A stretch of 64,000 bases of DNA from Streptomyces griseus subsp. griseus (GCF_003610995.1 NZ_CP032543.1:806001-870000); one strand, 5' to 3'. Positions 33,153 to 42,100 are shown, numbered from the stretch's first letter. Numbers and translations: made by a program. The notes: generated from the sequence alone by a model not told the origin.

Positions 33153-33807
33153 CTCCGGGCCGCCTGCGGGGCGCCTTCCAGCGGCCCAGGATGTCGTCCG
33201 TGGTGGTGATGGTGGCGACCAGGGCGAGGGTGTTGCGGATCATGGCGGGGGTGTACTCGGCGGGCACCCCCGCGATCGCGTCGGACGGGACGACGGCGGT
33301 GTAGCCGAGGTTGACGGCGTCGAAGACGGCGTTGGGGATCGCGACGTTGGCCGAGACCCCGGTGACGACGAGCGTGCGGCAGCCGAGGTTACGCAGCAGG
33401 GCGTCCACATCGGTCCCGGCCAGCGGCGAGAGCCCGTGCAGCCGCCGTACGACGAGGTCCTCGTCCGCGACCTGGATCGGTGCCGCGACCCGTACGGCGG
33501 TGGTGCCGGCGTGCTGCTGGACGGGGAGCCGGGCGGCGGCGCGGAAGAGCCGGGCGTTGCGGTTGGCGCCGCGCCCGTCGGGGCGGCTCTCGGCGACGGC
33601 GTGGATGACCTGGACCCCGCCCTCGTGGGCGGCGGCGACCAGCCGGGCGATGTTGTCGAGGACGCCCGAGGAGCGGGCGGCCGCGGCGAGTTCGGGCAGG
33701 GCGCTCTCCGGCCCCACGACACCCTGCTGGCATTCGACGGTCAGCAGTACGGTGGTGTCGGGGGCCGACAGCGCGGCGAGCCGTTCCTGGGATTCCCTGG
33801 ACGCCAC
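33139..33807 (-). CDS. Isochorismatase-fold protein lacking the usual catalytic residues
   Basis: A 222-residue protein with the cysteine-hydrolase/isochorismatase fold. The three catalytic positions are altered. The first Asp is Glu in TVLLTVECQQGVVG. The Lys is replaced by Arg in EDLVVRRLHGLSPL. The nucleophilic Cys is Ala in VTGVSANVAIPNAV. Isochorismatases proper also lack Cys but keep Asp and Lys. The protein may therefore be a non-hydrolytic binder or an unusual enzyme. The GTG at 33807 has GGAGGGGAG upstream; longer starts lack support. Divergent from an FMN-binding-fold gene. Confidence 0.82.
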   Translation of the reverse strand: MASRESQERLAALSAPDTTVLLTVECQQGVVGPESALPELAAAARSSGVLDNIARLVAAAHEGGVQVIHAVAESRPDGRGANRNARLFRAAARLPVQQHAGTTAVRVAAPIQVADEDLVVRRLHGLSPLAGTDVDALLRNLGCRTLVVTGVSANVAIPNAVFDAVNLGYTAVVPSDAIAGVPAEYTPAMIRNTLALVATITTTDDILGRWKAPRRRPGATPG

Positions 33808-33896
33808 GGCGCTCCCCTCCTTCTGGGCCTTCTCCGGTCCGGTGACCGCCGCGCGGCGAGCGGCATTGCGCCGCGCGGAAAGAGGCCCCATGCTTT

Positions 33897-33911
33897 CTGA
33901 CAGTTCGTCAG
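33897..33911. promoter_or_regulatory. Inverted repeat in a divergent promoter
   Basis: CTGAC-AGTTC-GTCAG lies in the gap between the isochorismatase-fold gene (start 33807) and the FMN-binding-fold gene (start 33933), 22 bases upstream of the latter. It is a candidate repressor site; the regulator is not known. Confidence 0.45.
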
Positions 33912-33932
33912 ATGACAAGGGGAGGAACCCTC

Positions 33933-34439
33933 ATGACCGACACCCAGCGCCGCGGTCGCCGGATCATGATGACCCCCGAGGAGCGGGACGCCTACCTCGG
34001 CGAGCAGCGCACCTGCCGGGTCGCCACCCTCGCCGCCGACGGCCCGCCGCACATCGGCGCGCTCTGGTTCGTCTGGGACGGCTCCTCGCTCTGGCTGTAC
34101 TCCATCACCCGCAGCCTGCGCTGGTCCCAACTGCGCAAGGACCCCAGGATCGCGGTCGTGGTCGACGACGGGGTGGAGTACGACGAGCTGCGCGGCGTGG
34201 AGCTGTCCGGCACGGCGGAGTTCGTCGGCGAGGCCCCGCGCACGGGCGAGCCGTGCCCCGGACTCGACGTACCGGAACGGCTGTTCCCCGCGAAATACTT
34301 CGGGATGGAGGAGATGCCCCACGACGGGCGGCACGCCTGGCTGCGGCTCACCCCGGACACCATCACCTCGTGGGACTTCCGCAAGCTGGCGGACCTGTCC
34401 CGTCAGCCCCCGGCGGAGGCTCCGGACCTGTCCCGGTAG
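33933..34439 (+). CDS. Pyridoxamine 5'-phosphate oxidase-fold protein
   Basis: A 168-residue split-barrel flavin-binding protein. It opens MTPEERDAYLGEQRTCRVAT, then LAADGPPHIGALWFVWDGSS, and SLRWSQLRKDPRIAVVVDDG, the typical strands of FMN- or F420-binding members. A mid-protein insertion and KYFGMEEMPHDGRHAW follow. Substrate unknown. GGGGAGGA precedes the ATG at 33933. The C-terminal residues DLSRQPPAEAPDLSR are an internal duplication, which continues in the DNA past the stop codon. Confidence 0.85.
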   Translation: MTDTQRRGRRIMMTPEERDAYLGEQRTCRVATLAADGPPHIGALWFVWDGSSLWLYSITRSLRWSQLRKDPRIAVVVDDGVEYDELRGVELSGTAEFVGEAPRTGEPCPGLDVPERLFPAKYFGMEEMPHDGRHAWLRLTPDTITSWDFRKLADLSRQPPAEAPDLSR

Positions 34440-34495
34440 TCCCCCGGCGGAGGCTCCGGGCCTGGCCCGGCGGTCACCCAGCAGCAGAGGCTCCG
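34392..34495. repeat. Three imperfect tandem units across a gene end
   Basis: Units at 34392-34424, 34425-34458 and 34459-34495, 33, 34 and 37 bases long, share GACCTGTCCCG near the start and GGAGGCTCCG or GAGGCTCCG at the end. The first encodes DLSRQPPAEAP of the flavin-fold protein. The second contains its stop codon, and the third runs into the 3' end of the converging LysR gene. Confidence 0.75.
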
Positions 34496-35397
34496 ACCGC
34501 CACCCGTCTCCCCGCCGCCCGCAGCGCGTCGACCGCGGCCCGTACGGAGGGGCGGCGGTCGGCGTCCGTGCGCCAGACCGCGTGGATGTGGCGGCGCATG
34601 GTCTTCCGCACGGGCACCAGGGAGACCCCTTCGGGAACGGGACCACGCCCCAGCCTCGGCGCGACGCAGACGCCGAAACCGGCGGCGATCAGGGCGAGTT
34701 GCGTGTGGTGCTCCCCGGCCAGGTGGGAGATGCGTGGTTCGATGCCCCGGGAGCGCAGGGTGAACATGAGCCACTCGTAACAGAATTCACCTTCGGGCCA
34801 GGAGACCCACTCGTCCTGCGCGAAGTCCTCCAGCTCCACTTCGGCCCGGTCGGCCAGCGGATGTCCGGCCGGCATGGCGATGTCCGGTGCGTCGTCGAGG
34901 AGTTCTGCCTTGGTCAGGCCGCCGGGAACGGGCAGTCGTTTGTTGCTCCAGTCGAGCGCCACGGCCACGTCGACATCGCCCCGGAGCACCGCCTGGAGCC
35001 CCTGCTCCGGCTCCAACTCCGTCGTGCGCACCTTCAGTTCAGGGTGGTCCGTGCGCAGGGCGGTGAGGGTGGCGGGCAGCAGTCCGCGTGCGGCCGTGGG
35101 GAACGCGGAGAGCGTCACCTCGCCGACCACCTCGCCGCGCTGCGCCTCGATGTCGGCCTGGGCCAGCTCCACCTGCGACAGGATCCGCGCGGCGTGGTCC
35201 GCGAGCAGCAGGCCCGCGTCGGTGAGCCGGACACCGCGCCCGTTCCTGGCGAGCAGTCGCTGCCCGACCTCACGCTCCAGCTTGGCCATCTGCTGCGAGA
35301 CCGCCGAGGTGGTGACATGCAGCCCCCCGGCGGCTCCGCTCACCGAGCCGTGCCGCGCGAGGGCGTCCAGGGTGCGTAGCCGCTCCAGATTCAGCAT
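34474..35397 (-). CDS. LysR family transcriptional regulator
   Basis: A 307-residue LysR-type regulator. The helix-turn-helix is RTLDALARHGSVSGAAGGLH, then VTTSAVSQQMAKLEREVGQR. The C-terminal effector domain shows GEVTLSAFPTAARGLLPATL and FGVCVAPRLGRGPVPEGVSL. It is divergent from an EamA exporter (start 35511) and probably controls it. The start at 35397 is preceded by a short duplicated block, GGGAGCGGACATGCTGA, so a second in-frame ATG with the same upstream sequence lies 18 bases earlier. Confidence 0.9.
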   Translation of the reverse strand: MLNLERLRTLDALARHGSVSGAAGGLHVTTSAVSQQMAKLEREVGQRLLARNGRGVRLTDAGLLLADHAARILSQVELAQADIEAQRGEVVGEVTLSAFPTAARGLLPATLTALRTDHPELKVRTTELEPEQGLQAVLRGDVDVAVALDWSNKRLPVPGGLTKAELLDDAPDIAMPAGHPLADRAEVELEDFAQDEWVSWPEGEFCYEWLMFTLRSRGIEPRISHLAGEHHTQLALIAAGFGVCVAPRLGRGPVPEGVSLVPVRKTMRRHIHAVWRTDADRRPSVRAAVDALRAAGRRVAVGASAAG

Positions 35398-35510
35398 GTC
35401 CGCTCCCGGCTCAGCATGTCCGCTCCCCGTTCGACATGTAAGCGATGCTACGCGGACGAGCACAGAAACTCTCGCTTGTCCTAAGCAGTGCTGTTCGTCA
35501 TCGTTGAGCC

Positions 35511-36530
35511 ATGAGCGCCCCCTGCCAGCAGCCCGCCGTCCCTCCGGCCGCCTCCGTTCCTCCTCTCCCACCCGCCCCCGCCGCCCGGCACCCGGCCGTG
35601 GACTGGCGGATCCGGTTCGCCGCGCTCTCCCTCATCTGGGGGTTCAGCTTCCTGCTCATCAAGGTGGGCACCCAGGGGTTCGCACCGTTCCAGGTCACAC
35701 TCGGACGGCTGCTGGCCGGGACCGCCGTCCTGGCCGTCGCGATGGCGGTGCGCCGCGAGCGGCTGCCGCGCTCGGCCCGGACCTGGGGGCACATCACCGT
35801 GGCGGCGTTCTTCCTCAACGCGCTGCCGTTCTCCCTCTTCTCCTACGCCGAGCTGACGATCCCGTCCACCCTCGCCGGGATCTGCAACGCGACCTCACCG
35901 CTGTGGGGCATGGCGCTCTCGGTGGTCGCGCTCTCCGAGGACCGCCCGACCCGCCGCCGCGTCGCGGGGCTGGGTGTCGGGTTCCTCGGGGTGCTGACGG
36001 TCCTGGGCGCCTGGCAGGGCTTCTCCGGCCTGGACCTGCCGGGTACGGGGATGGCGCTGCTGGCCTCGTTCAGTTACGCGGTCGGCTGGATCTACGTCCG
36101 CCGTACGCTGGCCGGGACCGGCTCCTCGACGCTGACGCTCACCGGCAGCCAGCTCTTCATCGGGACGCTGCAACTGGCCGTGGTGACGCCGGTGTTCACG
36201 TCAGCCCCGGACGCGTTTCCGCTGCTGCCCACGCTGTCGGTCCTGGCGCTCGGCGCGCTCGGTACGGGGCTGGCGGTGCTGCTCCAGTACGGGCTGGTCC
36301 AGGAGGTCGGCCCGACGACCGGGCAGATGGTCACGTACTTCATCCCGGTGATCGCCACGGCGGCCGGCGTCGCCCTGCTCGGCGAGCGGCTGAGCTGGAA
36401 CACCCCGGTGGGCGCGGCGATCGTGCTGGCCGGAGCGGCCCTCACCCAGAGCCGCCCGCCGTCCTCCGCGCGGCCCCGTACACGGCCCCGTACGGAGGAC
36501 GGCCGCACGAAGCGCCTCAGCCGTATGTGA
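35511..36530 (+). CDS. EamA/DMT family transporter
   Basis: A 339-residue drug/metabolite transporter with ten predicted helices. Repeat one includes WRIRFAALSLIWGFSFLLIK and FQVTLGRLLAGTAVLAVAMA. Repeat two includes YGLVQEVGPTTGQMVTYFIP and VIATAAGVALLGERLSWNTP. It has a Pro/Ala-rich N-terminus. It is divergent from the LysR gene 114 bases away, a classic regulator/exporter pair. The cargo is unknown, probably an amino acid or related metabolite. Confidence 0.87.
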   Translation: MSAPCQQPAVPPAASVPPLPPAPAARHPAVDWRIRFAALSLIWGFSFLLIKVGTQGFAPFQVTLGRLLAGTAVLAVAMAVRRERLPRSARTWGHITVAAFFLNALPFSLFSYAELTIPSTLAGICNATSPLWGMALSVVALSEDRPTRRRVAGLGVGFLGVLTVLGAWQGFSGLDLPGTGMALLASFSYAVGWIYVRRTLAGTGSSTLTLTGSQLFIGTLQLAVVTPVFTSAPDAFPLLPTLSVLALGALGTGLAVLLQYGLVQEVGPTTGQMVTYFIPVIATAAGVALLGERLSWNTPVGAAIVLAGAALTQSRPPSSARPRTRPRTEDGRTKRLSRM

Positions 36531-36747
36531 CCGTGCGTACGGCAGGCGGCCGGGCCTGGCGCGTCGGCCTTACGTGGCCGTGCGCACGGCAAGCGCCCGG
36601 GAACGGCGCGGCAGCCGTACGCACCAGGAGGGCCCTGCCCGAAACACACCGCCGTCGCAGGCGACCAGCAGGCACGGCCCGAAGCGCCCCCGCCGTGCGC
36701 GACCGACCCACGGGTGCCGCCCGAGGCACCTCAGCCGTACGTCACCG
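36515..36747. repeat. Imperfect repeats after an EamA gene
   Basis: CCTCAGCCGTATGTGACCG (36515-36533, over the EamA stop) recurs as CCTCAGCCGTACGTCACCG (36729-36747, over the stop of the converging MocR gene), 17 of 19 identical. Between them 36524-36554 and 36571-36601 match at 26 of 31 positions, a 47-base period. Confidence 0.6.
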
Positions 36748-38062
36748 GCCGCGCGGGTCCGGCCGCCGCCGCCACCGCGTCCGCCAGCGGGCCGATGTCC
36801 GCCGCCGCCAGCCGGGACACGGTGAGCCGCACCGCCTGGGGCGTGCGTACCCGGAAGCGCGCTCCGGGGGCCACGGCCCACCCCGCGTGGAGCAGCCGGG
36901 CGATGGCCCCGGTCTCGTCACTGACGGGCACCCACACGTTCATCCCACTGCGCCCGTACGCCGTCACCCCGCGCTCCGCCAGAGCGTGCACGAGGGCGTC
37001 GCGCCGCTCCCCGTAGGACCGGGCCACGGCGGCGGTGTCGACGGCGTCCGAGGTCCACAGGTGGAGGACCGCGCGCTGGAGCAGCCGGCTGACCCAGCCG
37101 GGCCCCAGCCGCTGCCGGCCCGCCACCCGGTCGACCGTGACCGCGTCGCCGGTGAGCACGGCGACCCGGAGGTCGGGCCCGTACGCCTTGGCCGCCGAGC
37201 GGACGAACGCCCAGTGGTCCGTGGTCCCGGCCAGCGGGTGGAGCGGCAGGTCCACGATGGCGTGGCCGTGGTCGTCCTCGATCAGCAGTACGTCGGGGTG
37301 GCGGGTGAGCACGGCTTTCAGCTCCCGGGCGCGGTCGGCGCTGACCGAGGCGCCGGTCGGGTTCTGCGCGCGGTCGGTGACGACGAGCGCCCGCGCCCCG
37401 GCCCGCAGCACCCGCTCCACATCCGCGACGAGGGGCCCGTCGTCGTCCACCCCGACCGGTACGGCGTGCAGCCCGAGCGCCGGTACGAGGTCGAGCACGC
37501 TCCCCCACCCCGGGTCCTCCACCGCCACCGCGTCGCCGGGCCTCAGATGCGCCGCGAGCACCCTCTCGATGGCGTCGAGGGAGCCCGAGGCCACCGCGAC
37601 GGGCCCTCCGGGCACCCCGTCGGCGTCCATCGCGGTACGCGCGTAGGCGGCGAACTCCGGGACCACGGGCGCCTCCCCGTACAGCCCGGGGTGCTGGGCG
37701 TCGACCGCGGCGGCCACGGCGAGCGCCGGGCCGAGCGCCGGCAGCAGCGCCGGATCGGGGTTGCCCTCGCCGAGGTCGCGTACGCCCGGCGGCGCCTCGA
37801 TGCGCAGGGAGCCGCGCGCGGTGCTGGCCGGCCGCGGCCGCACCCGGCTCCCCCGGCGGCCCGCCGTCTCGATGACCCCGCGCTCGCGCAGTGTCCGGTA
37901 GGCGGCGGCCACCGTGTTCGGGTTGACCTCCAGACGCGCCGCCAACTCCCGCATCGGGGGCAGCACATGGCCGGGCGGAAGGTCTCCGGAACCGACCCCG
38001 CGCTCCACACTGGCGGCGATTTCCGATGCGCGCCGTCCACCGATCCGATACTCTCCTAGCAC
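36731..38062 (-). CDS. MocR-type regulator (GntR DNA-binding + aminotransferase domain)
   Basis: A 443-residue fusion. The N-terminal GntR winged helix is RRASEIAASVERGVGSGDLP, then LPPMRELAARLEVNPNTVAA. The remainder is a fold-type I aminotransferase domain with DRAQNPTGASVS, the Asp-containing LLIEDDHGH and the PLP lysine in FVRSAAKAYGPDLRVAVL. Such proteins sense PLP or related amines and often control B6 metabolism. It is divergent from a PNPOx-fold gene with a perfect palindrome between them. GTG at 38062 is used; the transcript may be leaderless. Confidence 0.9.
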   Translation of the reverse strand: MLGEYRIGGRRASEIAASVERGVGSGDLPPGHVLPPMRELAARLEVNPNTVAAAYRTLRERGVIETAGRRGSRVRPRPASTARGSLRIEAPPGVRDLGEGNPDPALLPALGPALAVAAAVDAQHPGLYGEAPVVPEFAAYARTAMDADGVPGGPVAVASGSLDAIERVLAAHLRPGDAVAVEDPGWGSVLDLVPALGLHAVPVGVDDDGPLVADVERVLRAGARALVVTDRAQNPTGASVSADRARELKAVLTRHPDVLLIEDDHGHAIVDLPLHPLAGTTDHWAFVRSAAKAYGPDLRVAVLTGDAVTVDRVAGRQRLGPGWVSRLLQRAVLHLWTSDAVDTAAVARSYGERRDALVHALAERGVTAYGRSGMNVWVPVSDETGAIARLLHAGWAVAPGARFRVRTPQAVRLTVSRLAAADIGPLADAVAAAAGPARPVTYG

Positions 38063-38073
38063 AAACAACAGTA

Positions 38074-38085
38074 TGCACTAGTGCA
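38074..38085. promoter_or_regulatory. Perfect palindrome, candidate MocR operator
   Basis: TGCACTAGTGCA, a 12-base perfect palindrome within the 48-base gap between the MocR gene and the divergent flavin-fold gene. Confidence 0.6.
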
Positions 38086-38110
38086 ATAGGATCGCCTAAT
38101 GGAGTACGCC

Positions 38111-38803
38111 ATGCAGGACACCGCACCGGCCACCGCCACGGACCCCGGCGCCGCGCCCTATACGCCCACCGACCGCACGGTGCCCACCCGGGCCAAGGAA
38201 CGCGCCTCCTACGACCGTGAGCTGGTCCACTCGATACTCGACGCGACCTACCTCTGCCACCTCGGCTTCGTCCGGGACGGGGCACCGGTCGTGCTGCCGA
38301 CCATGTACGGCCGGGTCGGGGAACGTCTGTACGTCCACGGGTCGACCGGCTCCCGCCCGCTGCGGAACACCCGGGCGGCGGACCCGGGGCTGCCGGTCTG
38401 CCTGACCGTCACCCATATCGACGCCCTGGTGCTGGCCCGGTCCGCCTTCCACCACTCGCTGAACTACCGCTCCGTGGTGGTGCACGGCACCGCCACCGCC
38501 GTGACCGACCCCGAGGAGCGGCGCATCGCCCTCGACGCGATCGTCGACCAGGCCGTCCCGGGCCGCTCCCGGGACGCGCGCCCGGCCAACGCCAAGGAGC
38601 TGGCCGCCACGGCGGTGATCCGGCTGGACCTGGACGAGGTCTCCGCGAAGGTCCGCGCCGGAGGCCCCGACGACGAGCCGGAGGACCTCGCCCTCCCCCA
38701 CTGGACCGGGATCGTGCCGGTCACCCGGGGCTACGCGGACCCGGTCCCGGCGGACGACCTGGACCCGGCCGTCGACGTACCGGACTACCTCCGCGCGCTC
38801 TGA
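38111..38803 (+). CDS. Pyridoxamine 5'-phosphate oxidase-fold protein
   Basis: A 230-residue split-barrel protein of the FMN-binding family. After a flexible N-terminus come YDRELVHSILDATYLCHLGF, VRDGAPVVLPTMYGRVGERL, YVHGSTGSRPLRN and VCLTVTHIDALVLARSAFHH, followed by NYRSVVVHGTATAVTDPEER. This last block is typical of the flavin-nucleotide-binding (NimA-related) group rather than true PdxH. ATG 38111 has GGAG upstream; 38099 is in frame. Divergent from a MocR-type regulator, which suggests control by PLP status (inference). Confidence 0.85.
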   Translation: MQDTAPATATDPGAAPYTPTDRTVPTRAKERASYDRELVHSILDATYLCHLGFVRDGAPVVLPTMYGRVGERLYVHGSTGSRPLRNTRAADPGLPVCLTVTHIDALVLARSAFHHSLNYRSVVVHGTATAVTDPEERRIALDAIVDQAVPGRSRDARPANAKELAATAVIRLDLDEVSAKVRAGGPDDEPEDLALPHWTGIVPVTRGYADPVPADDLDPAVDVPDYLRAL

Positions 38804-38869
38804 CCCCGGCCGCGCCCAGGGGGAAGGCAGGGCCCGGGGCCCCGGCACCAAGCTCCAGGCCCCTCCCCG

Positions 38870-39835
38870 CTACACCACCACCGCCTCGGCCTCCCGCCGG
38901 CGCATGACCGCTGCGCCCCTCGCCTCGGCCAGGGCCAGCCCGGCCACGGCGGCCAGCAGGAGCAGAGTGCCGACGACGGTGGCCGCCGTCAGCCGCTCCC
39001 GCAGGACGGTCACCGCGATGAGCGCGGCGCTCACCGGCTCCAGGAGCATGATCACGGAGACGGTGGCCGAGCGGACGGCGGCGGCCCCGGCAAAGTACAG
39101 CGCGTACGCGAGGGCGGTGGGCACCGCCGCCACATAGACGAGCAGCCACAGCACCTGCCCGGTCTCGGCGGTGTGCGGTACGAGCCCCTCGACAGCCGCC
39201 ATGGGCAGCAGCCCGACCGCTCCGATCCCGAACGCCCAGGCGCTGGTGGTCAGCGCGTCACCGCCACCACCGTCCCGCCCGAGCCAGCGGGTGAGCAGGG
39301 TGATCGCCGCGTACCCGGAGGCGGACAGCAGCGCGAGCAGCACCCCGGCCGGGACGACATCGCCGCCCTCGCCGCCCAGGACCAGCACGGCCAGACCGGT
39401 CAGCGCGCCGGTCACGGCGGCCAGGCCGCCCCTGCCGAGGCGTTCGCCCAGCATCAGTCGCGCGCCGACGGCGATCAGGACGGGCCCGGCGCCGAGCGTG
39501 ACGACGGTGCCGACGGCGAGGCCGGTGACCTCGACCGCCGCGAAGTAGGCGCTCTGGAACACGGTGAGGCCGACGCCCGTGCCGAGGATGCGCAGCAGCC
39601 GGCGGCGCCGGGGCTCGGGAACCCGCGGTGCGCGGCGCGGGCGCAGGGCGAGCGCCCCCGCCAGCAGGACGAGACCTCCGGCGCAGCGCCAGAAGGACAG
39701 GGCGAGAGGGCCGAGATCGCTGACCCGGAAGATCAGTGAGGCGGCCGCACCGGCGGTGCCCCAGGCGACTCCGGCCACGACGAGATACAGCAGGCTCCGC
39801 CCGACGGGCAGCGCGGAAACAGCGGGAAGGGACAT
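38870..39835 (-). CDS. EamA/DMT family transporter
   Basis: A 321-residue ten-helix drug/metabolite transporter. The first repeat has [20 protein letters not shown] and [20 protein letters not shown]. The second has [40 protein letters not shown] lies 7 bases before the ATG at 39835. It lies 158 bases downstream of another EamA gene on the same strand; the two are only distantly alike in sequence and probably export different compounds. Confidence 0.86.
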   Translation of the reverse strand: MSLPAVSALPVGRSLLYLVVAGVAWGTAGAAASLIFRVSDLGPLALSFWRCAGGLVLLAGALALRPRRAPRVPEPRRRRLLRILGTGVGLTVFQSAYFAAVEVTGLAVGTVVTLGAGPVLIAVGARLMLGERLGRGGLAAVTGALTGLAVLVLGGEGGDVVPAGVLLALLSASGYAAITLLTRWLGRDGGGGDALTTSAWAFGIGAVGLLPMAAVEGLVPHTAETGQVLWLLVYVAAVPTALAYALYFAGAAAVRSATVSVIMLLEPVSAALIAVTVLRERLTAATVVGTLLLLAAVAGLALAEARGAAVMRRREAEAVVV

Positions 39836-39993
39836 GGGACTGCTCCTGAGGAGGACAGGGTGGTGGTCGCTGGGCTCCGCACGCGGGCAGCGACGAACCG
39901 CTCGGGGACTGCCCGAGCCCGGTCTTCGTCCGGAGTGGCCGCCCGCGCTAGGCGGCAGGCGGCGGCAGCACAGTCAGATGCATGAGCGGCACA

Positions 39994-41019
39994 CTAATGC
40001 GACGTCCGCCCGGCGGACAACTCGCTCTCGGTCGCGGCGGCCGCTGACCCCGCCCCCGCGGCGACAGGCCCCGACGGCGGTTTCGGCGCGGCCGACTGCG
40101 CGATGAACGCACCGGTCAGGACGACGAAGCCGCCGATGAGCTGCGGGGCGGAGAGGTGCTCGCCGAGGAGCACCCAGGCCAGCACGGTCGCGATGACCGC
40201 CTCCAGGCAGGCGACGACCCCGGCGACCTGTGGCGAGAGCATCCGGACGGAGACGACGCCACTGGCGTACGCGAGCACGGTGGCGATCAGCACGATCCAG
40301 CCGAGCAGCGCCCAGGCGGGGACCCCGTTGCCGTTCATCCCCGCCGTTCCGCCGAGGAGCGACCAGTCCATGCCCCAGGGGCGGGCCACGACGGTGAGGA
40401 CGAGGGAGCCGACGATCAGTCCGTACGCGATGACGCCGAGCGGGTGCGGAGGCTCGGCGCGCCGTCCGTCACCGCCCTTGATCTCCTGGCCGCCGTGGTC
40501 GGAGAGGACGAAGTAGCCGACCTGGCAGCAGGCGGCGCCGAGGGCGAGCAGCAGCCCGAGGGCGTCGAAGCTGAGCCCGGCCCAGACCTCGACGACGCAG
40601 GCGAGGCCGCCGACGGCCAGGACCACGCCGACCGCAGCGGCCCGGGTGACGGGCCTGCGCTGGACGAACCGGACCCAGCCGAGGACGAGCGCGGGGGCCA
40701 GATACTCGACCAGGAGCGCCACCCCGACCGGGATACGGGAGATCGCGGCGAAGTAGCAGGCCTGCACCCCGGCCACGGCGAAGAGCCCGAACCCGGCGAG
40801 CAGGGCGGGCCGTTCACGTACCAGATTCCGGTGGCGCCAGGCGACCGGCAGCATGATCACGGCGGCGCCCGCCACCCGGAGCCACACCACGTGGAGCGGG
40901 TCGAGACCCGCCTCGATCAGCGGCTTGGCGGCGACCCCCGAGCCGCCGAAAGCGAAGGCCGAGAGCAGGGCGAGCCCCAGGCCGGCGCTTCGTTTCTGAG
41001 TACCCCGAGACGCGTGCAT
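39994..41019 (-). CDS. EamA/DMT family transporter (RhtA-like)
   Basis: A 341-residue DMT exporter. Diagnostic stretches are LLSAFAFGGSGVAAKPLIEA, GVQACYFAAISRIPVGVALL, VEYLAPALVLGWVRFVQRRP and SGVVSVRMLSPQVAGVVACL, EAVIATVLAWVLLGEHLSAP. The pattern VALLVEYLAP/EAVIATVLAW is that of RhtA-type exporters. The C-terminus is an Ala/Ser-rich tail. No clear Shine-Dalgarno precedes the ATG, so a leaderless start is possible. Confidence 0.86.
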   Translation of the reverse strand: MHASRGTQKRSAGLGLALLSAFAFGGSGVAAKPLIEAGLDPLHVVWLRVAGAAVIMLPVAWRHRNLVRERPALLAGFGLFAVAGVQACYFAAISRIPVGVALLVEYLAPALVLGWVRFVQRRPVTRAAAVGVVLAVGGLACVVEVWAGLSFDALGLLLALGAACCQVGYFVLSDHGGQEIKGGDGRRAEPPHPLGVIAYGLIVGSLVLTVVARPWGMDWSLLGGTAGMNGNGVPAWALLGWIVLIATVLAYASGVVSVRMLSPQVAGVVACLEAVIATVLAWVLLGEHLSAPQLIGGFVVLTGAFIAQSAAPKPPSGPVAAGAGSAAAATESELSAGRTSH

Positions 41020-41300
41020 CGGGACATCATGACAGCAGCCGACAGCACCGTCACCTCCGTGACGCCTGTCGAGACGCGCGCCTCGTGCGCACCCTTCGTC
41101 AGACCGTACGCAGCCGCGTCACCCCCACCGCACCCCGGGCGCGTACACACCCGCCGGCCGCGCCGAACCAAGACACCCCCGGGCACCCACCCAGCCAGCC
41201 GAAACGAAACAACCCCTGGGGCACCCGCCCGGTCAGACGCGCCACGACACCGCGCCCACAGGCACCACCACCTCACCCACGCACCGGGGCACTCCCCCCG

Positions 41301-41843
41301 TCACACCCGCGGAGACACCTCGGCCGTACGCTCCACCGCACGCGCCGACAGCCACCGCGCGTCCACGCCCGCCCGGCCCAGCACCTCCACCGCACGGGAC
41401 TCCCCGTCGTCGGCCAGTGCGGCAAGGAGGTCCAGCCCCCGGGCGCGCGGTTCGCCACGCAGTTCGGCGCGGCGCAGCGCGGCCTCCATCGCGATGACGG
41501 CCGACGGCGACCAGCCTTCCGAGGCCGGGTCCCGCACGACGGGGACGCCCCCGGAGTCCTCGACCGACCCCTGCCAGCGGAGCCCGTAACCGATGCTGCG
41601 CTGCACCAGGTAGCCGAGCACCTTCGCCAGCCGGGGCCCGCCGTCGAAGGCCTCGCGGACCTCGGGGTCGCTCTCGATGAGGGAGTGCAGAAGGTGGGCG
41701 GTGTCGATCTGCCGGTCACCGTCGCGCAGCGCACGCCTGCGCGCACCCGTCACCACCGAGGCCAGTTCTACGGTGAGTCCGGCGTCGGCTCCGACGGGGT
41801 TCGGGGCGGGCTGTTCGGGGATCCGCGGCGTCCGGTTCTGCAC
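41301..41843 (-). CDS. Clp N-terminal (Clp-R) domain protein
   Basis: A 180-residue protein with two Clp-R repeats and no ATPase domain. Repeat one is LTVELASVVTGARRRALRDG, DRQIDTAHLLHSLIESDPEV. Repeat two is WSPSAVIAMEAALRRAELRG, RGLDLLAALADDGESRAVEV. Stand-alone Clp-R proteins can act like ClpS adaptors or, as in Cinnabaramide- or cyclomarin-producing hosts, as decoys for ClpC-binding antibiotics. Which holds here is unknown. Start codon is GTG at 41843. Confidence 0.82.
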   Translation of the reverse strand: MQNRTPRIPEQPAPNPVGADAGLTVELASVVTGARRRALRDGDRQIDTAHLLHSLIESDPEVREAFDGGPRLAKVLGYLVQRSIGYGLRWQGSVEDSGGVPVVRDPASEGWSPSAVIAMEAALRRAELRGEPRARGLDLLAALADDGESRAVEVLGRAGVDARWLSARAVERTAEVSPRV

Positions 41844-42100
41844 TACTCCACCCCATCAGCCCCCGGCCCGCGAAGCATCGGCGGAGCGGCCCATTCGTGC
41901 GTCCCACCCAAGTTGGGCACACCGGAGCGCACCCTCATCCCTGCGGATGAGATCGCGCCATGGCGTACAACCATCGCTCTCAGGGGGGCGCGCCGCCTTG
42001 CGCCGCACTCCCCCGGGCAACCAGCACCCCCCGCGCGCACGTCACTCATGGCACACGACACGTAACCGCACACATCGGCTCCGGACGGAGGGGACCACGG

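Noticed and set aside
34874-38059. 1061-codon plus-strand open frame spanning several genes
   Set aside because: It crosses the LysR, EamA and MocR genes out of frame and shows only Arg/Ala/Pro-rich sequence; a shadow of high GC.
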